Below, one piece after another: positions 17,607-25,848 of a stretch of 52,792 nucleotides of DNA. The DNA lies in contig NZ_JBEZFP010000055.1 of the NCBI RefSeq assembly GCF_040649515.1, forward strand, positions 1 to 52,792, read 5' to 3'. Source of the DNA: Yinghuangia elevatio. GTDB lineage: Bacteria > Actinomycetota > Actinomycetes > Streptomycetales > Streptomycetaceae. The position numbers and the translations under genes were made by a program. The notes below the pieces were generated by a model. That model did not search any database. It had not been told where the DNA came from and was given only the letters and a program-made list of their open reading frames with translations. The first letter of the stretch is position 1. Each line of letters opens with the position of its first letter.

Positions 17607-17660
17607 CTCTGAGCGGTCTCTGAGTGGGTCTCTGAGTGGGTCTCTGAGTGGGTCTCTGAG
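17607..17660. repeat. Short tandem repeat, 12-base unit
   Basis: CTCTGAG recurs at 17607, 17618, 17630, 17642 and 17654. The middle units are exact copies of CTCTGAGTGGGT, while the first is 11 bases long and the outer ones have GAGCG. It lies just beyond the stop of the leftward aminotransferase gene. A variable-number locus is possible. Confidence 0.8.
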
Positions 17661-17680
17661 CGCGGGTCCGGGCGCGCGGG

Positions 17681-18916
17681 TCACTGCCGGTAGGACCCGA
17701 TGAACTTCCCGATCCGCGTGACCGCGTCGTCGAGGTCGTCGACGTGCGGCAGCGTCACGATGCGGAAGTGGTCCGGGGTCGGCCAGTTGAAGCCGGTGCC
17801 CTGCACGACCAGGATGCGTTCCTGCAGCAGCAGGTCCAGGACGAACTTCTCGTCGTCGACGATCGGGCACACCTCGGGGTCGATGCGCGGGAAGGCGTAC
17901 AACGCCCCGCGCGGCTTGACGCAGGTGACGCCCGGGATGGCGGTGAGGAGTTCGTACGCCTTGTCGCGCTGCGCGAGCAGCCGCCCGCCCGGCAGGATCA
18001 GTTCGCGGATGCTCTGGTGCCCGCCCAGCGCCGTCGCGATCGCGTGCTGCGCGGGCACGTTGGCGCACAGCCGCATGTTGGCGAGGATGTTCAGGCCCTC
18101 GATGTAGTTCTCCGCATGCGTCTTCGGGCCGGACAGCATGAGCCACCCGGAGCGGAACCCCGCCACCCGGTACGCCTTGGACAGCCCGTTGAACGTCAGG
18201 CACAGCAGGTCCGGCGCCAGCGACGCGAGGGGGACGTGCACCGCGTCGTCGTACAGGATCTTGTCGTAGATCTCGTCGGCGAGCAGCAGCAGGCCGTGGC
18301 GGCGCGCCAGATCGACGATGCCGTCCAGGAGTTCGCGCGAGTAGACGGACCCGGTCGGGTTGTTCGGGTTGATCACGACGATCGCGCGCGTGCGGTCGGT
18401 GATCTTCGCGGCGATGTCGTCGAGGTCCGGGAACCAGTCGGCGCTCTCGTCGCACAGGTAGTGCACGGGGGTGCCGCCGGAGAGCGAGACGGCCGCGGTC
18501 CACAGCGGGTAGTCGGGGGCGGGCACGAGGACCTGGTCGCCGTCGTCCAGCAGTGCCTGGAGGGCCATCACGATCAGCTCGGAGACGCCGTTGCCGAGGT
18601 AGACGTCCTCGACGTCCACCCCGTGGATGCCGCGCTCCTGGTAGTGCTGCACGACCGCGCGCCGGGCGTGGAACAGCCCCTTGGAGTCGCAGTACCCCTG
18701 CGCGGACGGCAGCCCGAGGATCATGTCGTGCAGGATCTCGCCGGGAGCCTCGAAGCCGAACGGCGCGGGATTGCCGATGTTGAGCTTGAGGATGCGGTGG
18801 CCTTCGTCCTCCATCCGCTTGGCCTCGTCCAGGACGGGACCGCGGATGTCGTAGCAGACGCCGGCGAGTTTGGCCGACTGCCGAATCTGACGGTACGGCA
18901 GTTCCCTGGTGCTCAC
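17681..18916 (-). CDS. Alanine-type aminotransferase (PLP-dependent, class I)
   Basis: A 411-residue protein from GTG 18916 with GGGGAGGA upstream; longer upstream readings pass through the next genes and are not real. The fold-type I PLP signature includes INPNNPTGSVYS, LADEIYDKILYD and the Schiff-base Lys in NGLSKAYRVAGFRSGW. The N-terminus (VLDEAKRMEDEGHRILKLNIGNPAPFGF) matches AlaA/alanine transaminases, which convert pyruvate and glutamate to alanine and 2-oxoglutarate. It lies downstream of the SDR gene with a 92-base gap. Confidence 0.9.
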   Translation of the reverse strand: MSTRELPYRQIRQSAKLAGVCYDIRGPVLDEAKRMEDEGHRILKLNIGNPAPFGFEAPGEILHDMILGLPSAQGYCDSKGLFHARRAVVQHYQERGIHGVDVEDVYLGNGVSELIVMALQALLDDGDQVLVPAPDYPLWTAAVSLSGGTPVHYLCDESADWFPDLDDIAAKITDRTRAIVVINPNNPTGSVYSRELLDGIVDLARRHGLLLLADEIYDKILYDDAVHVPLASLAPDLLCLTFNGLSKAYRVAGFRSGWLMLSGPKTHAENYIEGLNILANMRLCANVPAQHAIATALGGHQSIRELILPGGRLLAQRDKAYELLTAIPGVTCVKPRGALYAFPRIDPEVCPIVDDEKFVLDLLLQERILVVQGTGFNWPTPDHFRIVTLPHVDDLDDAVTRIGKFIGSYRQ

Positions 18917-19008
18917 CGGCTGGTCCTCCCCGAGATCGCGTGGCGTATCGGGCGAGTCTCCCATATCGCCGTGTGCGCTCCGTCGGGAACGCGCCGGGTC
19001 GGCCCGCG

Positions 19009-19812
19009 TCAGCGGCGTCCCATCTTGGTCAGGAAGTCGCCCAGGAACCCGTTGGGGTCGGCGTTCTTGGCCCGTGCGGTGGCCGCGTCGCGCTCGGTCG
19101 CGTACGTGACGAACACGTCCGTGCCCAGGCAGTCCAGCAGCGCCGACGCGACCTGTTCCGGCGTCGCGGCGGTGGCGGGGTCGACGGGGAAGGGCGGGTC
19201 GTTGTTGTCGCGCTCGCGGCTGAACTCGGTGGCGGTGGTCCCAGGCACGAGAAGGTGTGCGGACACGCCGCTTCCGGCGAGTTCGAGGTAGAGCGCCTCG
19301 GTCCACAGCTCGACGGCGGCCTTCGACGCCGCGTACGCGCCCGCGCCCATGCTGAACATGTGCACGCCCATGCTGGACAGGTTGACGACGTGTCCGTGAC
19401 CGCGTTCCAGCATGCCGGGCAGCAGCGCGGCGGTCAGGCGTACCGGCGCCTCGAAGTTGACCGCCATGACCTCGCGCAGGTCCTCGGGGGTCAGCTTGGC
19501 GGCGCGCCGGCGTTTGGGGATGCCGGCGTTGTTGACGAGGACGTCCACACCGCCGAGTTGCCTGGCGGCGTCGGCGGCGAAGGCCTCGATGCCGTCCAGG
19601 TCCGCCAGGTCGACGGGCAGCGCGACCGGCAGGCCGGCCGAGTCCGGCGCGTGCTCGCGGCACTCGGCCAGCACCTCGGCGAGCCGGTCGGCGCGCCGTG
19701 CGGCGAGCCCCACGGTGGCGCCCTCGCGGGCGAACGCGACCGCCGTCGCGGCGCCGATGCCCGACGAAGCTCCGGTCACCAGTACGCGCTTGCCCTCGAA
19801 CCGTCCCGCCAT
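19009..19812 (-). CDS. Short-chain dehydrogenase/reductase
   Basis: A 267-residue classical SDR. It has glycine motif TGASSGIG at about 14-21, NNAG, the catalytic Ser in NLSSMG, and YAASK. The charged RRAD after strand two suggests NADP(H). The C-terminus (DVFVTYATERDAATARAKN) is of the DltE/YqjQ-like subgroup. Transcription probably starts near the TGACG palindrome at 19893-19905. Confidence 0.88.
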   Translation of the reverse strand: MAGRFEGKRVLVTGASSGIGAATAVAFAREGATVGLAARRADRLAEVLAECREHAPDSAGLPVALPVDLADLDGIEAFAADAARQLGGVDVLVNNAGIPKRRRAAKLTPEDLREVMAVNFEAPVRLTAALLPGMLERGHGHVVNLSSMGVHMFSMGAGAYAASKAAVELWTEALYLELAGSGVSAHLLVPGTTATEFSRERDNNDPPFPVDPATAATPEQVASALLDCLGTDVFVTYATERDAATARAKNADPNGFLGDFLTKMGRR

Positions 19813-19892
19813 CGCCGCCGCTCCCTGCCCTACGTAGCCCCACGTGTCCGGTGGAGCCGATCATGTGCCGGTCCGCCCGGTGTTGCAAGAGC

Positions 19893-19905
19893 TGACGGTA
19901 CGTCA
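19893..19905. promoter_or_regulatory. Second TGACG-N3-CGTCA palindrome
   Basis: TGACG-GTA-CGTCA, 81 bases before the SDR start and 27 bases after the end of the SnoaL-like gene. It has the same arms as the site at 15936-15948. The position fits an operator for the SDR gene. Confidence 0.5.
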
Positions 19906-19931
19906 AATCACCCGTCGGCGCCCGTCGCCCG

Positions 19932-20438
19932 TCAGTCCGTGACCGCGCCGAGCCCGCCCGGCGCAAGGTGGTGCGGGAACGCGAACACCTCGGCGCGGCC
20001 GGTCGTCCGGGCGAGCGACTGGTAGCGCCGGTGCGTGAAGCGCCAGCGGTTCGTCCGCGGCTCGCGCCGGTACTGGTCGTGGTAGACGCCGAACGCGTTG
20101 GTCCAGTGCCCGTTCTCGCGGTCCTGCCGCAGTTCGCAGATGTACAGACGGCCCTCGGCCGCGTCCGGGTCGCCGCCGACCGACGTCTCCACGCGTGTGT
20201 TGAGCGGCACGAACTGGAAGAACTCGAAGCGCTCGATGGCCCCCGAGATGAACCCGGAGACACCGTCGGGACCCGCCAGCCGCAACGGTTCGCCGACCCC
20301 GGTGTCGACCACCACGACGGCGGCGGGGTCGAAGATGTCCGCGAACTCGGCCCACGCGCGGCGGCTGACCGCGTCGGCGTACCACGCCTGGAGCCGCGTG
20401 ACGCCGACGTAGTCGACGGTCTCCTGGTCGAAGCCCAT
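19932..20438 (-). CDS. SnoaL-like polyketide-cyclase-fold protein
   Basis: A 168-residue protein from ATG 20438 with GGAGGAC upstream. It follows the SnoaL_4/NTF2-like pattern: helical N-terminus (VTRLQAWYADAVSRRAWAEF), then ADIFDPAAVVVVDTG, and later WRFTHRRYQSL. These cone-shaped domains act as small-molecule isomerases, dehydratases or ring-hydroxylating beta-type subunits. It is followed by the SDR gene on the same strand. Confidence 0.75.
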   Translation of the reverse strand: MGFDQETVDYVGVTRLQAWYADAVSRRAWAEFADIFDPAAVVVVDTGVGEPLRLAGPDGVSGFISGAIERFEFFQFVPLNTRVETSVGGDPDAAEGRLYICELRQDRENGHWTNAFGVYHDQYRREPRTNRWRFTHRRYQSLARTTGRAEVFAFPHHLAPGGLGAVTD

Positions 20439-20568
20439 GTGCCCGTCCTCCCTCTGGAACGGCCGTCCCGGGGGATCCGGGGCGTGCGGCCGCACCGGCG
20501 GACAGCAGACCGGATACCGGCGGAAGGATCAAGGGCGATCCGCCGTCCGGGATGGCAGGATCGGCTCC

Positions 20569-21174
20569 ATGACCTCGCCCGCCTCCCCCACCTCCCCCGC
20601 CTTCTCGGCGCGCCCGCCCGCCCCCGTCGTGCTGCCGCTTCCGGACGCCCCGGTACGCCTGGCCGGACTCGGCCTCGTCCTGCGCGAGTGGCTGCGCGAG
20701 GACCTGCCCGCGATGCGCGACGCGTTCGACAACCCCGAGGTGGACCGCTGGACGCCGCTGCCGTCGCCGTTCGACGACGCGGCCGCCGCCGACCGGCTGG
20801 CACGGGCCGAGACGGACCGGGTGTCGGGTACGCGCCTGTGCCTCGCGGTGACCGAGGACGGCGGGCTTGCACTCGGCGAGGTACTGATGTTCCCCGACGC
20901 GCACCACCCGGGCGGCGCCGAACTCGGCTACGGCATCAACCCCAAGTACCGCGGGCGGGGCCTCGCGTCGCGCGCTGTCCGGCTGTTGACCGACTTCGCG
21001 TACGGCACGCTCGGCATGACGCGCGTCGTGCTGCGCATCGACCACGACAACGACGCGAGTTCGGCGGTGGCGCGGTCGACCGGGTTCGTACCCGACGGTG
21101 CGGAGCCGGTGGTCGAGATGTCCAAGGGACGCGAACACCGCCTCGTCACCTGGGTGCATCCCGGCCCGGCCTGA
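20569..21174 (+). CDS. GNAT-family N-acetyltransferase
   Basis: A 201-residue protein from ATG 20569. After a Ser/Pro lead it shows the GNAT fold of the RimJ/RimL type: LVLREWLREDLPAMRDAF, the acetyl-CoA loop INPKYRGRGLASRAVRLL, and LRIDHDNDASSAVARSTGF. It would transfer an acetyl group to an amine or protein N-terminus; substrate unknown. Confidence 0.88.
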   Translation: MTSPASPTSPAFSARPPAPVVLPLPDAPVRLAGLGLVLREWLREDLPAMRDAFDNPEVDRWTPLPSPFDDAAAADRLARAETDRVSGTRLCLAVTEDGGLALGEVLMFPDAHHPGGAELGYGINPKYRGRGLASRAVRLLTDFAYGTLGMTRVVLRIDHDNDASSAVARSTGFVPDGAEPVVEMSKGREHRLVTWVHPGPA

Positions 21175-21279
21175 TTCCTCACGCCCGGGCCGCAGGACGC
21201 AACCGACCAGGAGGCGCGAGCGGTGGCTGTCGCACCGACGACGTACAGTCGCCGCCGACCGTCAATCCGGAGGAGAATC

Positions 21280-21660
21280 GTGGGTACGTGGGGCAGCGGC
21301 AACTTCGACAGCGACACGGCGGCGGACCACCTGGCGGACGTCATGGCACGCCTGATCACCGAGGTCACCGAGGCGATGGCCGGCGATCCGGTCGAGATCG
21401 AACCCGACGAGTACTGGGGCGTCGCGGTGCCGTGCAACCTCGAGATCCTCCACCTCCTCGCCGAGCAGGGCCACGTCGGCACGGAACTGCCGAAGGCGGC
21501 GGTCGTGGCGGAGTGGAAGACCGCCTTCATGGCCGTCTGGGAAAGCACCATCGACGGCCTGGGCCCCTCCCCCGCCTACAAGGACGAACGCCGCGCCGTC
21601 CTCACCGCCACCTTCGACCGCCTGACCCAAACCTGCACCGCCCGCGAAGCCGACCTCTGA
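21280..21660 (+). CDS. DUF4259 domain protein
   Basis: A 126-residue protein. The GTG at 21280 has GGAGGAGA upstream and gives the family N-terminus VGTWGSGNFDSDTAADHLAD. It is helical, with WESTIDGL near the end. DUF4259 proteins are widespread in streptomycetes and have no known function. Confidence 0.85.
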   Translation: MGTWGSGNFDSDTAADHLADVMARLITEVTEAMAGDPVEIEPDEYWGVAVPCNLEILHLLAEQGHVGTELPKAAVVAEWKTAFMAVWESTIDGLGPSPAYKDERRAVLTATFDRLTQTCTAREADL

Positions 21661-21736
21661 GCAGCCCGTGCCCCGACAGCGCGAGGTGTCGGGGGAAGAG
21701 CGGCGACGTGCCGGGGCGGTGCGGGGGCCGGGGACG

Positions 21737-22144
21737 TTACGCGGGCGGGTCTGGGGTGGGGGTGGGTTGGATGAGGTCCCAGCGGTTGCCGTAGAGGTCG
21801 CGGAAGACGGCGACGGTGCCGTATGCCTCGTGGCGCGGCTGTTCGGTGAACTCGACGCCCGCCGCTGTCATGCGGGCGTGGTCGGCGGCGAAGTCCTCGG
21901 TGACCAGGAACAGCCCGACTCCCCCGCCGAGTTGGTCGCCGACCCGCTCGTCCTGGCGGGGGCCGTCGGCCAGGGCCAGGAGCAGGCCGGTCTCCCGGGC
22001 GCCGCGAGGGCGCACGACGACCCAGCGCCTGCCCTCGCCTAGGTCGGTGTCCTCGGCGAGTTCGAAGCCGACCGCGTCCACGTAGAAGGCGACGGCTTCG
22101 TCGTAGTCCCTGACCAGGAGCGCGGTGAGTCCGATGTGCGACAT
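21737..22144 (-). CDS. VOC family protein
   Basis: A 135-residue protein with the glyoxalase-like fold: MSHIGLTALLVRDYDEAVAFY at the start, LLLALADGP in the middle and TVAVFRDLYGNRWDLIQPTP at the end. Only one domain pair is present and metal ligands are not obvious. Leftward; it ends 76 bases from the convergent DUF4259 gene. Confidence 0.87.
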   Translation of the reverse strand: MSHIGLTALLVRDYDEAVAFYVDAVGFELAEDTDLGEGRRWVVVRPRGARETGLLLALADGPRQDERVGDQLGGGVGLFLVTEDFAADHARMTAAGVEFTEQPRHEAYGTVAVFRDLYGNRWDLIQPTPTPDPPA

Positions 22145-22212
22145 GTCCCGATCATGCCGTACGGGGGTCGCGCGGGCAGGCGTGTCCGGGCTTCCGGTGG
22201 GCGGTGGACTCG

Positions 22213-22986
22213 TTACTCCATGCCCTTCTTGCCCGGCGTCCAGAACGGCTTGACCAGCACTGACCGGCGGGGCCAGCCGCGGTCGCGGACCAGGTGCGCG
22301 CGTACCGCCTGCACGGTGCGTGCCTCGCCCGCGACGTAGGCGATGCCGGGCTCGTCCGGCAGCGCGAGCCCGCGTACCGATTCCACCAGGCTGTCGGAGG
22401 ACGCGGCCGATCGGTCGCCGCGCTCGGTCCAGGCGATGTCGTCGGCCCGCGGCAGCGGCAGGCGGTCGTCCTCGGTGGCGGTCTCCACCGCCCCGAACAC
22501 CCGCGCGTCGTCGCCGAGCGCGGAGAGCATCGGGCCGAAGGCAACCTGGGCGGTCTCCTCGCCGACGAACACGTGGTACGCCGCCTCCCGGCGCGGTGTC
22601 ATCGACCCTTCCGGCTTGCCCAGCCGCACGCTCAGACCGGGTTCCGCCTCGCGCCCCCAGCGCCCGCCCGGGCCGGTGCCGCCGTGGTCGAACACGCACA
22701 GGTCGAGCACGCCGGACGCGTCGTAGTCCCACACCGAGTAGGTGCGCAGTACGTCGCCGAGCGCCCCCGGTTTCCAGGAGGAGGCGGCGAAGAGTTCGTT
22801 GACGTGGAGGCGTACCTGCTGGCCCGGTGTCCAGGCGAGACCGGCCACGCCCTCACCGCCGATCCGCACGCGGCGCATCCGTGCCGCGATCTGCTCGACC
22901 TCGGTGACGGTGCCGCGCGCGAACATACGGTCGAGGAGGCGGCTGCCGAGGCCGCGGGTCGGTGCGGTCCCTGCGTCGTGGGTCAT
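22213..22986 (-). CDS. Siderophore-interacting FAD-binding protein
   Basis: A 257-residue protein of the SIP/ViuB family. The FAD-binding barrel contains RMRRVRIGGEGVAGL and the RTYSVWDYD flavin motif. The C-terminal SIP domain ends with VRDRGWPRRSVLVKPFWTPGKKG, the usual W-x-P-G-K-K finish. These cytoplasmic flavoproteins reduce ferric siderophores with NAD(P)H. A 26-base inverted repeat just upstream is probably its operator. The prophage border lies immediately beyond. Confidence 0.9.
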   Translation of the reverse strand: MTHDAGTAPTRGLGSRLLDRMFARGTVTEVEQIAARMRRVRIGGEGVAGLAWTPGQQVRLHVNELFAASSWKPGALGDVLRTYSVWDYDASGVLDLCVFDHGGTGPGGRWGREAEPGLSVRLGKPEGSMTPRREAAYHVFVGEETAQVAFGPMLSALGDDARVFGAVETATEDDRLPLPRADDIAWTERGDRSAASSDSLVESVRGLALPDEPGIAYVAGEARTVQAVRAHLVRDRGWPRRSVLVKPFWTPGKKGME

Positions 22987-23001
22987 GGAGATACTCCCTC
23001 T

Positions 23002-23027
23002 ATTGATCAGTAGAGCTACTGGGCAAT
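23002..23027. promoter_or_regulatory. Inverted repeat upstream of the SIP gene
   Basis: A 26-base element with 12-base arms ATTGATCAGTAG and CTACTGGGCAAT around AG; ten of twelve positions pair. It sits 16-41 bases upstream of the SIP ATG and fits a TetR- or MarR-type operator. It lies about 105 bases left of the integrase start. Confidence 0.6.
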
Positions 23028-23131
23028 CAGTCCGTTGACCTGCGAAGGAGGCAAGGCATGGCGCACGCTTGGGGAAGTACAGCGGTTCCACTGGGAAATA
23101 CTCGCCCCTCTTTGACGGCCCAGGAGCGCGC

Positions 23132-24064
23132 ATGCCCTTCGACCTTGACCCGCTCATCAAATCGTGGAGACGGTCCTTGGTGGCTCGCAATCTGACCCCA
23201 GGAACGGTCGTCGGCTACGTTCAAGCAGCCTACGGCTTCCGTGACTTCCTCCTGTCGTACGAACCAGCTACGCCCGAGGAGATGCGGCCGGCCCCCGAGC
23301 ACCTGGAGGACTTGCATCGCGAGCACGTGGAGGCGTGGGTCTCCGCCAAGCTCGAATCCCTCGCCGAGAGCACGACGTCTCTGCACCTGTCACAGCTCAA
23401 GGTCTTCCTGAACTGGCTCGTCGAGGAAGAGGAGTTGGAGCGCTCGCCTGCGGAACGGGTCTCGCCACCGGTGGTGGAGGAAAGGCCGCCAGCCGTCCTG
23501 TCCGAGGACGCGCTCAAGGCAATGCTCGCCGCCCGGCAGGGAAAGTCGTTCGCGCACCGCCGAGACAATGCGATCTTGAGGTCGTTCATCGACACGGGCC
23601 TGCGCATCAGCGAGTTGAACAAGCGCTGCCTCGACGATGTCGACCTCGACCTGAAGGTGCTGCATGTTCTTGGAAAGGGGCGCCGCGGACGAGCAGTCCC
23701 TTTCGGTCGTCAGACCGCGCTTGCGCTTGACCGCTATCTCCGCGCCCGGGCGCGGGACTATCCGACGCTCGACGAACCCTCGTCACCGTTGTGGATCAAT
23801 CTGAACGGCCAGTCGCTCAGCGTCGGCGGGATGAGGTACCTAGTGGGGGTCATGGCCGAGGACGCCGGCGTCGGCCCCATCCACCCGCACCTCTTTCGCC
23901 ATACGTTCGCCCACTTGTGGCTGGCTTCGGGAGGCAGCGAAGGCGACCTGATGCGCATCGCGGGGTGGCTGAGTTCGGACATGCTGCGACGCTACGGCGC
24001 GTCCGCAGCGATGGAACGGGCACACGCGGCGCACAGAACACTGAGCCCCGGTGACCGGCTCTGA
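23132..24064 (+). CDS. int: Tyrosine recombinase/integrase
   Basis: A 310-residue protein from ATG 23132 (CAGGAG upstream); a TTG at 23069 would add 21 residues without a good ribosome site. The N-terminal SAM-like DNA-binding domain covers about 5-100. The catalytic domain has Arg in TGLRISEL, Lys in VLGKGRRGRAVPF, HLFRHTF, a Trp in AGWLSS and the nucleophile Tyr in MLRRYGAS. It resembles XerC/D-type integrases of streptomycete elements and would catalyse site-specific integration and excision. No excisionase directly adjoins it. Confidence 0.9.
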   Translation: MPFDLDPLIKSWRRSLVARNLTPGTVVGYVQAAYGFRDFLLSYEPATPEEMRPAPEHLEDLHREHVEAWVSAKLESLAESTTSLHLSQLKVFLNWLVEEEELERSPAERVSPPVVEERPPAVLSEDALKAMLAARQGKSFAHRRDNAILRSFIDTGLRISELNKRCLDDVDLDLKVLHVLGKGRRGRAVPFGRQTALALDRYLRARARDYPTLDEPSSPLWINLNGQSLSVGGMRYLVGVMAEDAGVGPIHPHLFRHTFAHLWLASGGSEGDLMRIAGWLSSDMLRRYGASAAMERAHAAHRTLSPGDRL

Positions 24065-24096
24065 GCTGAGCCGGGCCGGGGCGTCGGTGGCGCTGG

Positions 24097-24351
24097 TCAG
24101 ATGGGGAGCAGGGTGTTGAGCAGGCGTACCCAGTGGGACTGTTCGACGTTGTGGCGCGTTGCTTCGGTGAGTGCTTCGGCGAGTTCTTCCGGGTCGAGGT
24201 CGCGGTTGAAGAAGATGTGGAGTTCGTGGAGTTCGGGGTCGTCTGCGACGAGTACGCGTACCCCTTCGTCGAGCTTCTCCGCGTGGAAGAAGACTTGGGG
24301 TTGGGCGGCGCGGACCCGCGGTTCTCGGGCGCGGGGGATGCTGGCGATCAC
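24097..24351 (-). CDS. Small hypothetical phage protein
   Basis: An 84-residue protein. The GTG at 24351 has AGGGGGG eight bases upstream; longer starts (TTG at 24423) are less likely. It has a strand-rich middle (VFFHAEKLDEGVRVLVAD) and an acidic helix (DLDPEELAEALTEAT). It is leftward, ends 32 bases after the convergent integrase and shares a strand with the repressor-like gene. It could belong to the lysogenic operon. No family recognised. Confidence 0.6.
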   Translation of the reverse strand: MIASIPRAREPRVRAAQPQVFFHAEKLDEGVRVLVADDPELHELHIFFNRDLDPEELAEALTEATRHNVEQSHWVRLLNTLLPI

Positions 24352-24500
24352 GTGTGGCCCCCCTCGGCACACATCGATCTTCCCGAACACGTGTACGAGT
24401 CGGGCGCAGGGAGAGAAGCACAAAGCTACGCGTGTCGCGCCACCCCTGTGGCTTGAATCACATTATTCGGCGAAAAAACATCCCGAGCGTCACGACTTGA

Positions 24501-24947
24501 TCACGCTTCGGCGGCGTCGTCGCCTTCCGGAGAATCGCGTTCGGCGAGACGCTGCTCCCGCAACGCGAGGTACTTCTCCAGTACTTCGAGCGTGAGCGGC
24601 GTATTGGCCGCGTCGATCCCAGGGACTCCGGTGACGCCGATGTTGACCTCGGGCGGGTGCTGGTCCGGGTAGATGTCGCTGGTCTCCAGCGGGGTGCCGA
24701 TGTACTGCCGGTGGGCGGCGATGCCGACCTCACGCGATGACCGCCCGAGGCCGGCGGCGATGGCGCGGACCAGAGACGGGTTGATCTTCACGAGGCTGCC
24801 GTCCCGAATCTTCTGGATCAGGCCGGTGCTGGGGCGGTAGCCGCTGTCCGGGTCAACAGCGCGCGCCTGGAATGCCTGGAAGGTCAAGCCTCCCGGGCCC
24901 AGTGCGGCGCTGACGAGGTCCGTCAGCGTTTCTCGCTCTACGGTCAT
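24501..24947 (-). CDS. Putative phage repressor (homologous to the 25568 gene)
   Basis: A 148-residue protein from ATG 24947 (GAGGA upstream). The N-terminal 75 residues are HTH-like: LTFQAFQARAVDPDSGYRPS, then a helix pair IQKIRDGS and LVRAIAAGLGR. The rightward protein at 25568 has the same core (AFANQAVDPDTGYRMS, LRALAAG), so the two are homologues. The longer, leftward one, divergent from the early operon and near the integrase, is the natural immunity-repressor candidate. The C-terminal half (residues 76-148) is acidic, perhaps for dimerisation. Confidence 0.7.
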   Translation of the reverse strand: MTVERETLTDLVSAALGPGGLTFQAFQARAVDPDSGYRPSTGLIQKIRDGSLVKINPSLVRAIAAGLGRSSREVGIAAHRQYIGTPLETSDIYPDQHPPEVNIGVTGVPGIDAANTPLTLEVLEKYLALREQRLAERDSPEGDDAAEA

Positions 24948-25053
24948 GCTGGTCCTCATGTGCTGTACCCCCGAGCGCCCGCGCTGTCAGGGAGGTGGAC
25001 GTGAGTCCGGCGCGCGGGCGGTGTCCGGACAGCCCATTGTCTCTGTCTGAATA

Positions 25054-25238
25054 CGCAGACGCTATGTGCGAAGTCCACAAACGACCGAAACTTTTCCACG
25101 CTGACCGGCACTAGCCGGTGGACACTCCGGGCACCGCTGTGCTTAGCTATGCACATCTGCAAATGTAGATGCCAAGAACGCAGACGCGTCCAACTTGGCC
25201 ACCCCCTGCACGTCCGCGACATGCGCATATGCAGATGT
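25054..25238. promoter_or_regulatory. Repeated operator-like motif YGCAGAYGY in the divergent control region
   Basis: The 315-base gap between the divergent regulators contains five copies of a nine-base motif: CGCAGACGC at 25054 and 25179, TGCAGATGT at 25230, its complement ACATCTGCA at 25153, and a variant TGTAGATGC at 25164. The complement and variant copies form a loose inverted pair around 25162. A small hairpin ACCGGC-ACTA-GCCGGT lies at 25104-25119. A possible rightward promoter is TGGACA (25119) with TTAGCT (25143), spacing 18. Operator function is inferred. Confidence 0.6.
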
Positions 25239-25262
25239 ACATGATCGGAAGGAGTCAGTCAG

Positions 25263-25541
25263 ATGCCCCTCGATCCCGCGGAGCGCAGTCTCCGAGCCCG
25301 GCTCGGCGCCCATGAAAGCTGGGCCAAGACACGCGACCGCTCCGCCCGTACGGCGCCGGCCCGGCGCGGCCTGATGGCCCGCTTCGAGCGTGAGGTCGAC
25401 CCGGAAGGCCGTCTGCCCGCCGAGCAACGAGCCGAGATGGCGCGCCACAAGTACGTCGCCCACTTCCAGCGGCTGTCCCTCATGGCGGCGGCCGGTCGGC
25501 GCAAGAAGCGCGAAGCCGCGGCCGACCCGAAGGCTGCCTGA
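25263..25541 (+). CDS. Conserved small basic protein of actinomycete mobile elements
   Basis: A 92-residue protein with GGAAGGAG eight bases before ATG; first gene of the rightward early operon. It is helical and very rich in Arg, Ala and Lys: ERSLRARLGAHESWAKTRD, then RTAPARRGLMARFERE. I recall similar small proteins in streptomycete genomes near regulators, without known function. The charge suggests nucleic-acid contact; that is inference. Confidence 0.7.
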   Translation: MPLDPAERSLRARLGAHESWAKTRDRSARTAPARRGLMARFEREVDPEGRLPAEQRAEMARHKYVAHFQRLSLMAAAGRRKKREAAADPKAA

Positions 25542-25567
25542 CGCCACGAAGGAAGGCCCTGTTCCTC

Positions 25568-25843
25568 GTGCGCAAACGCATCAAGAGCCAGTGCCCCGCG
25601 CTCGCGCAGGTCGTCAAGGACGCCATGCGCGAACAGCGGATCTCCTACCGGGCCTTCGCCAATCAGGCCGTCGATCCGGACACGGGATACCGCATGTCGC
25701 ACGGGCTCGTAAACGACATCGCCCGCGGCTTCGACTTCAAGGTTTCCCCGCCCGTGCTGCGCGCCCTCGCAGCCGGGACCAAGAAGCCGTTGGCGGTGAT
25801 TCAGGAAGCCGCGATTCGGCAGTTCATCAGGCCGTTCGCCTGA
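25568..25843 (+). CDS. Small HTH-like regulator (Cro-like counterpart)
   Basis: A 91-residue protein from GTG. The core ISYRAFANQAVDPDTGYRMS, followed by VNDIARG and LRALAAGTKKPLAVIQEAA, is homologous to the N-terminal domain of the leftward protein at 24501-24947. It lacks the extra C-terminal half. Position and polarity match a Cro-type early regulator that would compete for the motifs in 25054-25238. Terminator hairpin follows. Confidence 0.7.
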   Translation: MRKRIKSQCPALAQVVKDAMREQRISYRAFANQAVDPDTGYRMSHGLVNDIARGFDFKVSPPVLRALAAGTKKPLAVIQEAAIRQFIRPFA

Positions 25844-25848
25844 CGCAA

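Noticed and set aside
17681..20872. A single leftward reading frame of over 1,000 codons
   Set aside because: Only the part from 18916 to 17681 is a real protein (aminotransferase with its own ribosome site). The rest crosses the SDR and SnoaL-like genes in another frame and is a high-GC artefact.
23069..23131. Longer integrase starting at TTG 23069
   Set aside because: The ATG at 23132 has a good ribosome site and gives the usual N-terminus; the extra 21 residues look like noncoding sequence, possibly part of the attachment region.
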